DNA of 64,000 nucleotides from Echeneis naucrates (Eukaryota > Chordata > Actinopteri > Carangiformes > Echeneidae), in assembly GCF_900963305.1 (NCBI RefSeq), contig NC_042514.1:13656501-13720500 (forward strand). The letters run 5' to 3'. Of the stretch, positions 10,533 to 26,998 are shown piece by piece (the first letter of the stretch is position 1; each line of letters starts with the position of its first letter). Position numbers and translations under genes: made by a program. The notes below the pieces were generated by a model that made no database searches, was not told where the DNA came from, and saw only the letters and a list, made by a program, of their open reading frames with translations.

Positions 10533-13155
10533 TCATAGAATAGGGTATAAGGCATAGCTGGCAATGCCACAAGTGTTTCTGCCGTCCCGGATCATTCGCA
10601 TGTAGCCACCCTCACCCCAACTGGAACCCCAACTGTAAACACACAAACAAAAGTTTCAAACAATTAACAAGACATGACAAGACACATTATGCATGACAGA
10701 AATTGTAGTTTGTTTTTTTTTGTCCCCCCCCCTCCAATACTGTCTATGTGCAAGAGACCTGTTTTTGATGATCCAGTAATCCTGCCCTCCTTCGGAGCCG
10801 TAGCCAACCAGCAGCACTGCATGACTCAGATTGTTGGGATTGCATTGTGGTTCATCATATATACCTGTGAATGAAATCTGAAGCTTAGATGTCTGAGTAG
10901 AAGCACTCTTTAGAGACAACTGTTGTTTATTGACACATCCGGCAATCAGAAAAACACGTCTTTCATTTGGAGTTGTTTTTAATGGTGGTTTGGTCTCTGC
11001 CTATTCCTGAGAGAAATATGAATCAAAGCACAGTGAAAAGATGCCAGAAGAGAGCTTGTATTGCTGGATGATGATTATCTATTTCGTCATTATTAGTAAC
11101 ATTTTTTACACAGATGTTAGTCTATTTATTCTTATTGATCCGTTGTCATCGTGGATGCATTGTTTATATTTCATCACTGACAATCTTGGCTGTATTAAGG
11201 GAATATTTTAAGGCCGTTAACCTGAGCTGTAGAACAGGAAACTCGAATGATCTGCGTCAATGGCTACCGTGATTGGACCAATGGTTGCCACAGCGTCAGC
11301 CAGAGCCTGCTCATCCCCTTTGGGTATGAACCTGTAGTCCTTAATATGGGCAACTGCAAGTCTGCTGTCATAATAACAGGGCTGGCTGTCCTTTTAACAG
11401 AAAATCAGAACAAAATGGTAAACGTATGCTGGAAAGACAAACTTGTGTTGTTGACTGATCTGAGAGAGAGCCGGCGGCCTCACCACTGATGTGTAAGGGT
11501 AGGTGTTTGTCGCCTGGAGCCCATTGCTCACTACGTAGTCGTAGGCATTGGCCATCCAGGCTCCACTGCAGCCATAGGTACCATACGATCTGGAGCAGTC
11601 TACCAGGTTTTGCTCACTTAAAGATACAAGCTGACCTGTCCTCTTGTATAATTGTCCCTCAATGGCCCCTGTAGTGCTGAAGGCCCAGCATGAGCCACAG
11701 TAACCCTGTGAGGAACATTCAAATTAGTGTGAAGGCAGTAATGATTCAGTCTGGGCAGAATACTCATATAAATTCAGATAAAGATTATTTTACCTGATCT
11801 TTCACCTCAGTGACGTAGCCCATATTTCTGTAGTCGACAAACCAAGCATCAAACTGCCTAGCATTGTCACGCAGCCGCCGGGCCGAGACAGTCTTTCCTC
11901 TTTTCGCATACCGTGGATTTATCAAGGCGCCTTGCAAAACTCTGAATTCTTGTTTTGTCTATGTACATAAAACAGAACAGAAGATAATTTTACAGCAATT
12001 TATGGTACGGAAAATAATCTTACTAATCAGTTAATCAGCTAAGCAACTGCCAGCAGCTTAATGAAACATCAAGCATGGAAAGGCTATTCCTCTGCCAGGA
12101 CTGATTAAATAGTAGGCTTCAGTTAGCATTTTCTATTTTTACTTCACCCTGTAATTATCGGCTGAGATGCTTTTAGCATAAAGAAACAAATACCGGTGCT
12201 TACCAAGTCCCCATATTTGTTCATGGCCATCGTGAATCGCCTCATCCCCATAAAAAAACCTTGATTGTTTTCTTTAATCATCTCCATGTTGTCTTCCCAG
12301 ATCACCCTCCTTTGCATGTCGTCCTACATGGTAACATAATAAAACACTTAAAGGAAAGCTCAACCGGTGTACGTGTGCATGTTACTGTTGGTGAAGTAAA
12401 GGGTAAGCGGTGGAGTCATTCACCATGTCGTCATAAGAAATGCCATGGCTGCTCTTCCAGATCTCCCACTCAGTCAGTACCACCTCGTCTGAGTCCGACG
12501 CTACGTCCCACGGGCCGCACAGCAGGCCCAAGAGTAGAGCTGCTCTGAGCAAGAACCCAGCCTGCTGAGCTACGAGGAGCAGAACAACACATTTCGTATC
12601 AGTTTTTAATTTGGTATGGCATTTACAATTAACTGAGTGGAATGATTATTATGGCACATGTCTAAAATCGTTGTACACCAAAAGTTTGACCTAAAGCATG
12701 ACTGCTATATTTTCAGTTTCTTACAAGTGCTTTTCACTTTTTAGAATTTAAAGTTATCATTTTTTTAAGTGAGCATTTTCTTGTCCCAGTGACCCGGAAT
12801 AGGACAAGCAGTTGAAGATGAATGAATGTATTTTCTTGTAATGGGAAAAAAAGTGGTTTCTCTTGACATTATATGCTAAAACATATTTGTTTCTGAGCTG
12901 TTTTAACAGACTGATGTAATACTGATGCTCCCACATGTTCCAATGACATTACATTTACTCAAAGAGGTAACTTTTACTGGTTATTTGTTCTGACACCTAC
13001 AATGAGACTGACCTAAAAAAACAACTTTGCATCAAACCTTATGAGATTCAATGAAATATGTGTCTGTGAAAGGACAGACATTCCACATGAAATAAACAAG
13101 CAAACAAAAACCCGGCCCTCTTACCTGCACGCATGTGAGTATGTTTTGGCTCCAT
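10533..13155 (-). CDS. Cathepsin S/L/K-like cysteine protease (peptidase C1A)
   Basis: Eight coding exons (13125-13155, 12424-12569, 12204-12323, 11794-11958, 11484-11705, 11222-11390, 10759-10864, 10533-10632) join in frame to 352 residues. A hydrophobic signal segment lies at about residues 16-29. The I29 inhibitor propeptide covers about 42-99, with 'RRVIWEDN' and 'MNKYGD'. The catalytic domain has Cys160 in '[10 protein letters not shown]', His299 in '[11 protein letters not shown]' and Asn319 in 'KNSWGSSWG', so the papain triad is intact. The product should be a secreted or lysosomal endopeptidase made as a zymogen. The pro-mature junction reads '[16 protein letters not shown]' where relatives usually have a proline and 'DWR'. 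Whether it is cathepsin S, K or an L-like paralogue needs a tree. It is divergent to ankrd29, with 1.1 kb between start codons. The first exon has two in-frame ATGs; the upstream one is used here. Confidence 0.9.
12785..12826 (-). repeat. Fragment of a common fish dispersed repeat
   Basis: 'tgacccggaataggacaag' followed by 'atgaatgaatg' is a phrase typical of one end of the dispersed family seen more fully at 24045 and 59690. It lies inside the first intron of the cathepsin gene. Confidence 0.45.
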
Positions 13156-14300
13156 GGTCTGAGAGTAACTCTGGACTGTGATGCAGCTTTGGACTCACAG
13201 TCAGCCTTCCTTATATAGTTTTGCAATAAGTATATGTTTCCACTATACCTTTACCGAATCCCCAAATCAACACTTGAGACCTGAGAAGGATATTAGTCAA
13301 CAAAAATAAGATGCTTTCCTTGCTCCTCTGCTGTAATGCCTCATTATCATTTAGCAAGAGCAAAAGCTGCAATTTTGTAAATCTTTCAAATGCTGGTTTA
13401 TAACTGAGCATAACAACTGACATATAACTTTCCAAAACCAGCAGTGCAAAAAGTACACAGATCAATTTCAACAATGAAAATACCGGCAGACAACATTCAT
13501 GGAAAATTTTTCCACTGTAACTTCTTCATTCACAATACTGCTTAGATAAAGGTGCACAGGGATTATCATGAAATGTGTTGGTTGGTTTACTTGTTTTTAA
13601 CTTCTTTCCATACAGTAACACTAAAATAATAAGAAAACAAATAAAAATAAGCATTGTGCTGTAATAATAACGTCTGACACATAAGTTATCCATTTTGTTC
13701 TTCAATGTTTTTGCTCAAATAATGTATAATACAGCATAAAATACATTGTTGAAATATATCAACATTGTGTGTTGATTAATATTTCATAGATCGTGGATTT
13801 AATAGATATATATATACATGCCCATAGTATTTGATATATGGTATAAACGTTATTTACATATGGGGGAACACCTGATTTCATCATAAATCCAGTGTATTTT
13901 AGAATTGCAGTAAATGTTTGTTTTTTTTTATGAATCAGTACGCTGGGATCTGGCTTTCAAATGAATGAAATAGAAAAATATTTTCATATTTAATGAGCAT
14001 AAGGAGCTGAAGGTGCCATCTGAACAGAGCCCTTAGTTAGATGCGTCCGGCCGGACAGCGGCTCCCTCCCTCCCTCACGCCGCGGAGCAGCGCCCCCGGC
14101 CGGCGGAGACTGACTGCAGAGGCTGAGCTCAGCTGACCGGCTGCCTGTTATTATGTCCGGGGACGGCCGCCGCCAACACCCAGACACAGTGCGACAAAAC
14201 AGGCCAAACAGGCCAAACAGGCGGGAGGCGCTCAGCTCAGCATCGGCTCTAATGAACGACTGCACGGGAAGAACCATGAGTCACGAATGAGGTCTGCGCC
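13156..14300. promoter_or_regulatory. Divergent intergenic region of cathepsin and ankrd29
   Basis: The left 800 bp are AT-rich. From about 14040 to 14260 the sequence becomes C/G-rich with many CpGs (for example 'gcgtccggccggacagcgg'), as in a CpG-island promoter, directly upstream of the ankrd29 start. No open reading frame or recognised repeat lies here. Confidence 0.5.
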
Positions 14301-17300
14301 ATGTCTTTTAAGGTAAACCGGTTTTTTTTTTTTTTTTATCCCTCCATCCGTCATGCTCAGCAGGCAGTCAGAGGCCTGGAGATGAGAAAACCTCTGATCT
14401 GCTTCCTGTCAGACTGATGATTTGGTCATTTCTGGGGATTATTTGAACACTTGCTGGAAAGCCTCTGGGTTTGAAGTGTTTGTTCACTGATTTGAATGCA
14501 GTCACACAGTCTGTATGATCTCATTTGGGCTGTGCTCCTGTTACAATTCCACATTATATCTATCACCTATAACTGTGCAGATGTGTATTATTGAATGCAC
14601 TCACTGATGGAGGCAGCTCCATCTGAGTCTCTCTCTGTGAGGAGTGAATGAATGTGTTTGTGTGTGTTAGTTTGATTATGAACTGATGCACCTAATTAAT
14701 GACATTCAATAGCAGACACTTTAAAAATCTGCACTCTGCTGTTTGCATCGTCTGTACTCCACTGTCAGTGTGTGTAATGCCATAATGATGGTTTAGGGTC
14801 AGCGGTTGTTGTGTGTATTTACTTTCCAGAAGGAAACACCCCTGGCTAATGCTGTGTTTTGGGCAGCCAGGAAGGGGAACTTGGCTCTTCTTCAGCTGCT
14901 ACTTAACAGCGGACGAGTGGACGCAGACTGCAGAGACAATGTACGAACGCTGCATGTCCCGGCTGCTCAGCTGCATGCTTTAACCATAACCCAGCTGTGG
15001 TAGGGAGACAAAGGTGTGGTGCATGTGTGCGTCTGTGTGTGTGTGTGTGCACGCGCGCGTCACAGTTTCACATTTATGCCATCATAGTAAAAAGTGAGGG
15101 TCTTGTGTTACTCCTCTGTCATTTTCCACCATGTGTTATTTGTTGTGTTGGAAAAGCTGCACCAATCCTTAGTTGCTTCCCCACATTTAAAGCAGGTTAC
15201 AGCAAGTCGCCCTAAAAAATTTCATCTGTTATGGGCATGTTTTCTTTTCAGTACGGAACAACGGCGCTGATGGTGGCATCATACAGCGGCCATTATGACT
15301 GTGTCAAAGAACTCATCATGCAAGGAGCTGATATAAACTACCAGAGAGAGGTATGGTGGGAAAATAAGTGGCAAGCCCACAGAATTAATGTAAGACTTTG
15401 AACTAGAACCTGAGCCCTGACTCAGAATTGTCAAAGTTGCTTTATAACAAGTGCACCATCACAGAAAGTCATTGCTCACAGCCAGAAAGGTGAAGCACAT
15501 GAAACCACAAATGTCACATCACACCACACTAACCACAATATTATGTGATTCTCACACATTAATGGCTTCTGCAAAGATTTTATGTGATCAGTAATGAGCT
15601 TTGGAGTTGCTGGTAGGCATTTGATATGTTGTGTTTAGTTTTTTTTTTTTTTTTAACTTTCAGACAGAACCACCAGTCTGTCAGCTAAGATAAGCAAAGC
15701 TGAAGTTACCAACTACTGTCTGGTAGTAGAGAAGATCAACTAACAAAACAACAAACAGTGAGAGCTAATAACAGTCCAACACATAACCCCCAGCAAATTA
15801 GAACCATAAAATAATCATTTTAATGATTAAACAAACACGTGCTGTTTTTCTTTGCTAACTTCCTGCTGCTAAATGTTCAATGAATTGTCTTGAAAATGGT
15901 GTTTGAGGCATATTGGCACATTTTGTGCTAGTAAAAATAAATTTCCTTAAATCTCTTACACAGATACTACACAAAGCTGCTGCTGCTTCCCCAATCATGT
16001 GTGCAGTCGGACTGTATTCACGCGAGGCATTCACGGAACATCCGTAAACTGTAGTGCGTGGTGAAAGTCTGCAAATGTGTGTTTGAGGGAGGCAGTTTCT
16101 TCAGTCAGCTTCTTTAATCTAAGGTCTATAAATGCCATCAGTCCTTTTATCAAAGTTGTGGCAAGAAGCACTTGTCCTAAACCTCCTTCAAATAAAGTGT
16201 CTGCAATGGGTTTTTTTATGTTTAAAAGTAGTTTGTTGATAATCTGGTTGTGAATTTGACAGTAAAGCTAAATAAAAGATAAGTGATGTTAGTTGTCGGT
16301 GGTTGTCTTAAACATAGAGCTAATGTTCAGGTAAGATGACATCAGCAAAGTCTTTTCTCTCCTCTTCAGACTGGTTCTACTGCCCTTTTCTTCGCCTCCC
16401 AGCAGGGATACCATGACGTAGTGAAGCTTCTCTTTGAATTCGGTGCGTCCACTGAATTCCAGACAAAGGTATGCTGCAGCACAGGGCAGGCTGATGTTTA
16501 TCTAAGGCACTTGCGGGTCGCAGTGCTGTCTGTTCTCTTTCTGCTTCTCAACACGCCTACGTAACATGCGTGCGTTTGTTGTGTTTTCCCCACGTGTTTT
16601 GGTGGCAGGACGGTGGCACAGCTCTCACTGTCGCCTCTCAGTATGGACACTCTAAGGTGGTGGACACCCTGTTAAAGAACGGTGCCAATGTTCATGACGA
16701 GCTGAATGTGAGTCTCTCTTTAGACACGTGTCCTCTCTCTGTCAGCCCTCCTCGCCTCAGCCCTGTGTTCTGCCTCCTTGTCTGATGGTTACATGCACAC
16801 AATGTCCCTGGAATCCAGCCTCTCAGGTTTCTGCAGACAGCTGAGTCAGACACAGCAGACATTTGGCAGGATTAGTGCCTCTCTGTAGGCTGTGGGAAAC
16901 AATCTGTCAGTTAAAATGTATATTCATGAAATAGTACCAATATGTTATAAATCCACTTTTAAAGTGACAAGCTTCAGGAGATTCAGGTTTTCAGCAAGCC
17001 AGGTACAGAAGACCAGCCCTGCACATCCTGTGTATGATATCAGTGTTTCGTGTTTCAGGATGGGGCCACTCCTCTGTTCCTTGCTGCCCAGGGAGGTCAT
17101 GTGACTGTGATACGTCAGCTCCTTGCATCTGGTGCTAAGGTTAACCAAGCGAGGGAGGTAATATCTGAGTTTATTTTACATTTTGACCGATTTGAACATC
17201 ATAGTCACGAAGTCTCTCCCTCTAGAGCGTAAAGCTCTTTTTTTCCACATCATCTGTTTCTTCATCATATGCCTGTATCAACCTTAACATTTTTCATTCA

Positions 17301-18934
17301 CTTCCTCCTCTTTTATGTCCATTGTCACTGTACCCCCCCACCCCTTCTCATCCATGTGTTCTCCAGGATGGCACTGCCCCCCTATGGATGGCAGCCCAGA
17401 TGGGTCACAGTGAGGTGGTGAAGGTGCTGCTCTTACGGGGTGCAGATCGGGATGCTGACAGACAAGTATGTTGTTCAATTAAAGTCTATAAAAACAACAA
17501 ACTGCATATTTATTTATTCATCTAGTCATCACAACTCGAATGAGACTCCTGAACTGCCAATATGACAGTAAGCACTAAACCTACGTATGCTGAGCTCAAC
17601 CGCCTTAATCCTAGTAGCAGCGGTTGACACAATAACCCTTCTACGAGATAGTTTATGTTATTTGATGTGGAGTTTCGTTCGTTACTTATCGCTTTATAAT
17701 CTTCACTGTCAATGCTAGACCACTTATCTAGGCCTTGTTTACTATCTGTATTTGCTCTATTAATTAATAAATGCATAGAATGGCTAAAAACAAAACTTTA
17801 AAAAAATTAAGATATTCAATTTTATCTGTAAATTCTCAACACTCATAAACTCACTATAACCAAAGAGCCAAATGACTGCTAGGATGGGTAACCTACTGAA
17901 AATTCAGCAGTTTAAGACCCAGATGTTTCCTGAATAATTTAAGTAGAAAAAAATCAGGTAATGCAAATTCAAGGACTTGATGTTGGCTTCCCAGGACAGT
18001 AGAAAAAGCTATAAAGTAAGCTAACCTAAGATTAAAATGGTTTCATGTGTGATTTATTTTATTTTATTTTATTTTTTTAAACTTTCAACTCCTAACCCTT
18101 GAGGATGGATCAACAGCGTTGTTCAAAGCAGCTTTAAAGGGGCACAACAATGTCATAGAAGAGCTTCTCAAGTTTTCTCCATCACTTGGACTTCTCAAGG
18201 TAAAGAATACTTACTCAGATGAGCTTTTCTCAAATAATGTTTGGGCCCTCTGCACAAACACCTATTTGTTTTCTGACTAAATTGAAAGGGATTCCACTCT
18301 TATGTCTACACACTAAATAGTGAGTTTCCATTAACAGCATGTTACCTGAGCTTAGCTGAATGACTGAAAATGGAGAAACAACTTGGCTAATGACAAAATC
18401 TATTCACCCCTTCTGATATTTAATAACTCTAAATCTCATTATTTCAATGTGCCCTTTGGATGGAGGCAGACTAGCTGTTTCCAGCTCTTTCCATCTTTTC
18501 TATTAAAATAACGGTCTTGTGTTTTTGCAACTCTTTCCCTCGATACTTACTTTACAATGTTGGATAAAGAACAGATTTGTTCGTGAGGAGGGAACATAGC
18601 ACCGCTATAATACACACTGTGGAGTGAATACATGTGTTTATCTGTCGTCTCCAGAATGGCTCCACTGCCCTTCATGCTGCTGTAATGGGTGGAGATTTGC
18701 AAACTGTTCTGCTGTTGCTTGGGGCTAATGCAGACCCCACAATACCCAACATGGTACGGCATATTGACATTTGACAGATGAGCTGATAAACTGGCAAAGG
18801 GTGAGAAACTTCAGCTTAATAACCTTTTTCACATGTGTCTTTTACAGAGTAATGAACTCCCTGCAGATCTGACAAAGAGCGATCGCATCCTTAAAGTTTT
18901 ACGTCCAAAACTCTTAAATGGAGACAGCTGTTGA
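14301..18934 (+). CDS. ankrd29: Ankyrin repeat domain-containing protein 29
   Basis: Ten exons (14301-14312, 14830-14940, 15252-15350, 16370-16468, 16609-16707, 17059-17157, 17367-17465, 18104-18199, 18655-18753, 18848-18934) give 299 residues, close to the 301 of human ANKRD29. The start is 'MSFKKETPLANA', as in the human protein after its first residues. The protein is almost entirely ankyrin repeats of the 'DGxTALxxAxxxGH' type, eight or nine in number, with no signal peptide or membrane segment. Exons 3-7 and 9 are each exactly 99 nt, one 33-residue repeat, and all internal junctions are phase 0. Ankyrin arrays act as protein-binding scaffolds; the partner of ANKRD29 is not known to me. 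Identification is firm. Confidence 0.95.
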
Positions 18935-19244
18935 CAACCCAGACTCCTGTCTTCCTACCTGCCTGTACTGCACTAATGCGATGGGAAAACTAACCCTCAG
19001 CACACTGTCAGATCTACTCAACCACAACACGTACTGTATCCAGTGCTTGCTTTCAATTGCTGTCATGTGTTGAATAAACCTGGACGGTATACTGACTAAC
19101 ATAATTTGCAACTAAACTGCATCTGTCCTTCATATGCATCATCTCCTTTACACTGGTGGTCAACAGTATGGATTTATTTTTGTTTGTCCCCCCCAGGTGT
19201 TGTAAGATTTCTAGATATTTTGCACACTATTTATTTGCCTTTTT

Positions 19245-19250
19245 AATAAA
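19245..19250 (+). promoter_or_regulatory. ankrd29: Polyadenylation signal of ankrd29
   Basis: A canonical AATAAA sits 311 bp after the ankrd29 stop codon, and a second 'aataaa' overlaps a few bases on. It is the first strong signal downstream. Confidence 0.6.
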
Positions 19251-19558
19251 TGTAATAAAGTGTAAATTTGTTAATTAACTCAGGAGTTGCAGTTTATTTA
19301 TTTATTTAATCGAGCTATAGAGTTTAATAAGTGTTAAACTTTGCAGCAAGATATCAAGCAGACGCAACAGCAAAACAGACGTGACAGACACACTGATACT
19401 CACTTGTGCTCACTATTTTTCAATCCATTTCAATTTCTCTCTTCAAAGTAAAATTAATTATTAAACCTTTTTACGTGTACTGCTCATAAATAACTGTCTG
19501 CAAAAGCACGACATAACTACCAGTGAAAACCATAAAAAAATATATAAAAAAAAAAAAC

Positions 19559-19598
19559 CTTGGACGCGTCCAAGAAGACAATAACATTGTCACGTGAC
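19559..19598 (+). promoter_or_regulatory. vps4b: Palindrome plus CLEAR-type E-box upstream of vps4b
   Basis: 19559-19574 is a perfect 16-bp palindrome (CTTGGACGCGTCCAAG). 19589-19598 reads GTCACGTGAC, the core palindrome bound by TFEB/MITF-family factors in the CLEAR network of lysosomal genes. An ETS-like 'gcggaagtg' follows at about 19603. They lie 180-215 bp before the vps4b start codon. The binding itself is inference. Confidence 0.5.
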
Positions 19599-19774
19599 TA
19601 TTGCGGAAGTGATAAAGTTTTGGCCGAAGCGGAAGAGAAACAAACCTCGATGTTTATGGTCGGAGTTGTTAAAAATGAAGTTTAAGTAACAGAAGACAGG
19701 AAAAGACGACAGGCTGGTTTTCATAGGTTGATTTTGTGCGGGAGACAGAAGTCGGGCCGGCATTAAAAGGACTA

Positions 19775-24556
<4,782 letters not shown>

Positions 24557-26998
24557 CAATGTTCACACTCATGAGTACGACTGCAACTGTCAGTTATGAT
24601 TTTGATTGATCGATTATTCTTTTGATCTATAACAGGAGCTGACTGTTTTTTAATATGGTCATCAAAAATACCAAAAGTAGAAAACAGAAAGCCAAGAAAA
24701 TGTCAATGGGTTTCGGAGTTTCTGAGTTAGTTTTCAATATGATTAATCAGTGACTTTTTTTTAAACTACTAATCAATTAATAGACAGTTTTAAGATCTAT
24801 GTATCTCTAAAATTGCTTAGGTTCGTATGACATACATCTACACATTTTGAGGTTTCATATTTCTTTTATTCACTTGTTTTTATTTAGCATATTTAAAACC
24901 AAAGTTACAATGGTCTTTATTTTTATTTCAGTCTCTAAATGTACTTTGCTACAGTCAATGGGTAATTGCAAGTCTCCAACACTACATACCTCTTCTTATT
25001 GTGTGAGGGAGATATTTTTGCACTTGACAGAATGCTTTAGGGTTGGATTTAAGTAAATGGGAAGTTGTACCATTATAGTTTGAACGCTATCGGTCTTAAA
25101 CGAATGTAAGTTCACTTTAACTGGTTATTTTGAAGTTGCAGTTGCAATTGTAGGCAGAATCACTGTTTATGTACAAGAATATTTAAAAAGCAGCGTAAAT
25201 GAAGAAGAAAGTGTATTCCACACAAAGTTATCATTACCAGCAACATATTTTCTACTCGTCTACTTTTAACTTTCAGATTTAGACAATCAGATGTGTTATG
25301 ATTTATATATAGATCCTGTCAGTGAACTAAAACTGTGTTGCCTTTGTTGAAGAGTGGCTTCTGGTATTTGCTGAATTTAGAAGAGTAAAACATAAGGGAG
25401 ACTTTTGCACTTTTATTGTATCCTATGGCATGATCTGTGCACTAAGGGCTCAGGGTAAAATAAAAAAAACAAAAAACCCAAGTCGTTATTATCTTTGTGA
25501 ATATACAACATTTAATTGTTAAAATACATTTCTTAGTTACGTGTAATTTTGGAAGGTAAATGGAGGGTAAATCATAATTACCTGCTGCAACAGTACGTAT
25601 ATGAGTAAGTACCATCCACTGTAGCAGTACCAACCACTGCAGGTGTTTGAATATCTTGTCTGTGTGTAGACTGATTTCATCACCTTGCCAGCATCACAAA
25701 TGGCATGATGCACTTACAAAGCCTCACAGGTGAAGGCAGAGGTAAAAGAAGGGTGTGGTCTGACCACTGACTACAGGGAACTATTATTGTAGCAAGAATT
25801 ACAAAACACTCATGTTGCCAGCTGTTGTGGCTGATGTGATCTCATTTTAAGATGGTTAAAGTTTAATGAGTACAATATGAGTGAAACTTCAAGAACTGGA
25901 GAAAAATAACATCAGTGTTTAACTGCTAAGACAATCAGATAATTTTCAAATCTGAGATATATGTCAAATTATGTCATTATCGATTCATCCATTACAGTGT
26001 CAGTAATATCTATGTTTGAGAGGGTTGTTTTTCCCCATTTATTAGAGGTTGGTACTTTAAAGTGAACCAATGCAATAATAATTTAGATGAATGACAATAA
26101 TGAAAACATTCAGATTGTTTGGAATGAAAACTCAGTCATGGCTAATTGAAATGTAGCTAAATCTCTCTTGTGCATCCTAAAATGAAAATGACAATGTTGT
26201 GTTTCACACAAGTGAAACGCAATTCAAATGCACTGAAAAGTATGATTGAACAGCTGCCAGTGGAAAAATGACCATACATTATGCATGCAAATATAAAGGT
26301 AAATATGCGTCAGTCAACAGGATTGATGTCCCTTTTCAGATCAGAGCAAATTATGGCAATGCTGCCATTTCATCATACATAAATGGCTAATTTCTGTGAG
26401 GACGACATTAGATATCCATCATAATTAAATTTCACCAAATGGGTACCCTCAAATGCTACAACGGAGATGATGATTCCTCTGCTGCACAAATTAGCATTTA
26501 TGCAACTCTATTTTGAGTCTGTACCAACAAAAATAACCTCCATGTACACAACAAAAACAACTAAGTAAAACAAAATCAAATGATGTAGAGTAAACAAATG
26601 AAAACATGACAGTATGCTACCTCTGCAAATATAAATGACAAATGTGGTCAATGACACAAACAAAACAGACTGAAGCAATAAATGAGAGGACCTGAAGAGG
26701 AGTACTAACTTTCCTGTCATTTAAATAACTCTTAAAAGTGAATAACTTCAATTTTTTGGTTATGAAAATTCATATTTAGACAACACAAAAGGGGTGAGAA
26801 ATCGCCACACAAGGCATATGAGAAAGTGCTAACAGTATTTACTTCATTTTAAGACACAAAGGGAGTAGTTTGCTTGCCCATCACAATCATGCTTCATTAA
26901 TGGAAGTAGCCCAAAAAACAAATTTCATTCCATCTCATGTAATGGGGCAAAGAAGAAGCTGTGGGGAGTGTGCTACTGCTTGTACATTAATCTTGAAG
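24557..26998. other. Tail-to-tail intergenic region of vps4b and plekhb2
   Basis: 2.4 kb of AT-rich DNA between two converging stop codons. It should contain both 3' untranslated regions. No exon-like frame, RNA gene or clear transposon was recognised. Confidence 0.6.

Larger units (their letters stand above)
18935..19774. other. ankrd29 3' end and vps4b upstream region
   Basis: The first part is ankrd29 3' untranslated sequence, with an AATAAA at 19245-19250. An A-rich tract near 19540-19556 leads into the vps4b promoter, which contains two palindromes listed separately. No other gene is seen. Confidence 0.6.
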
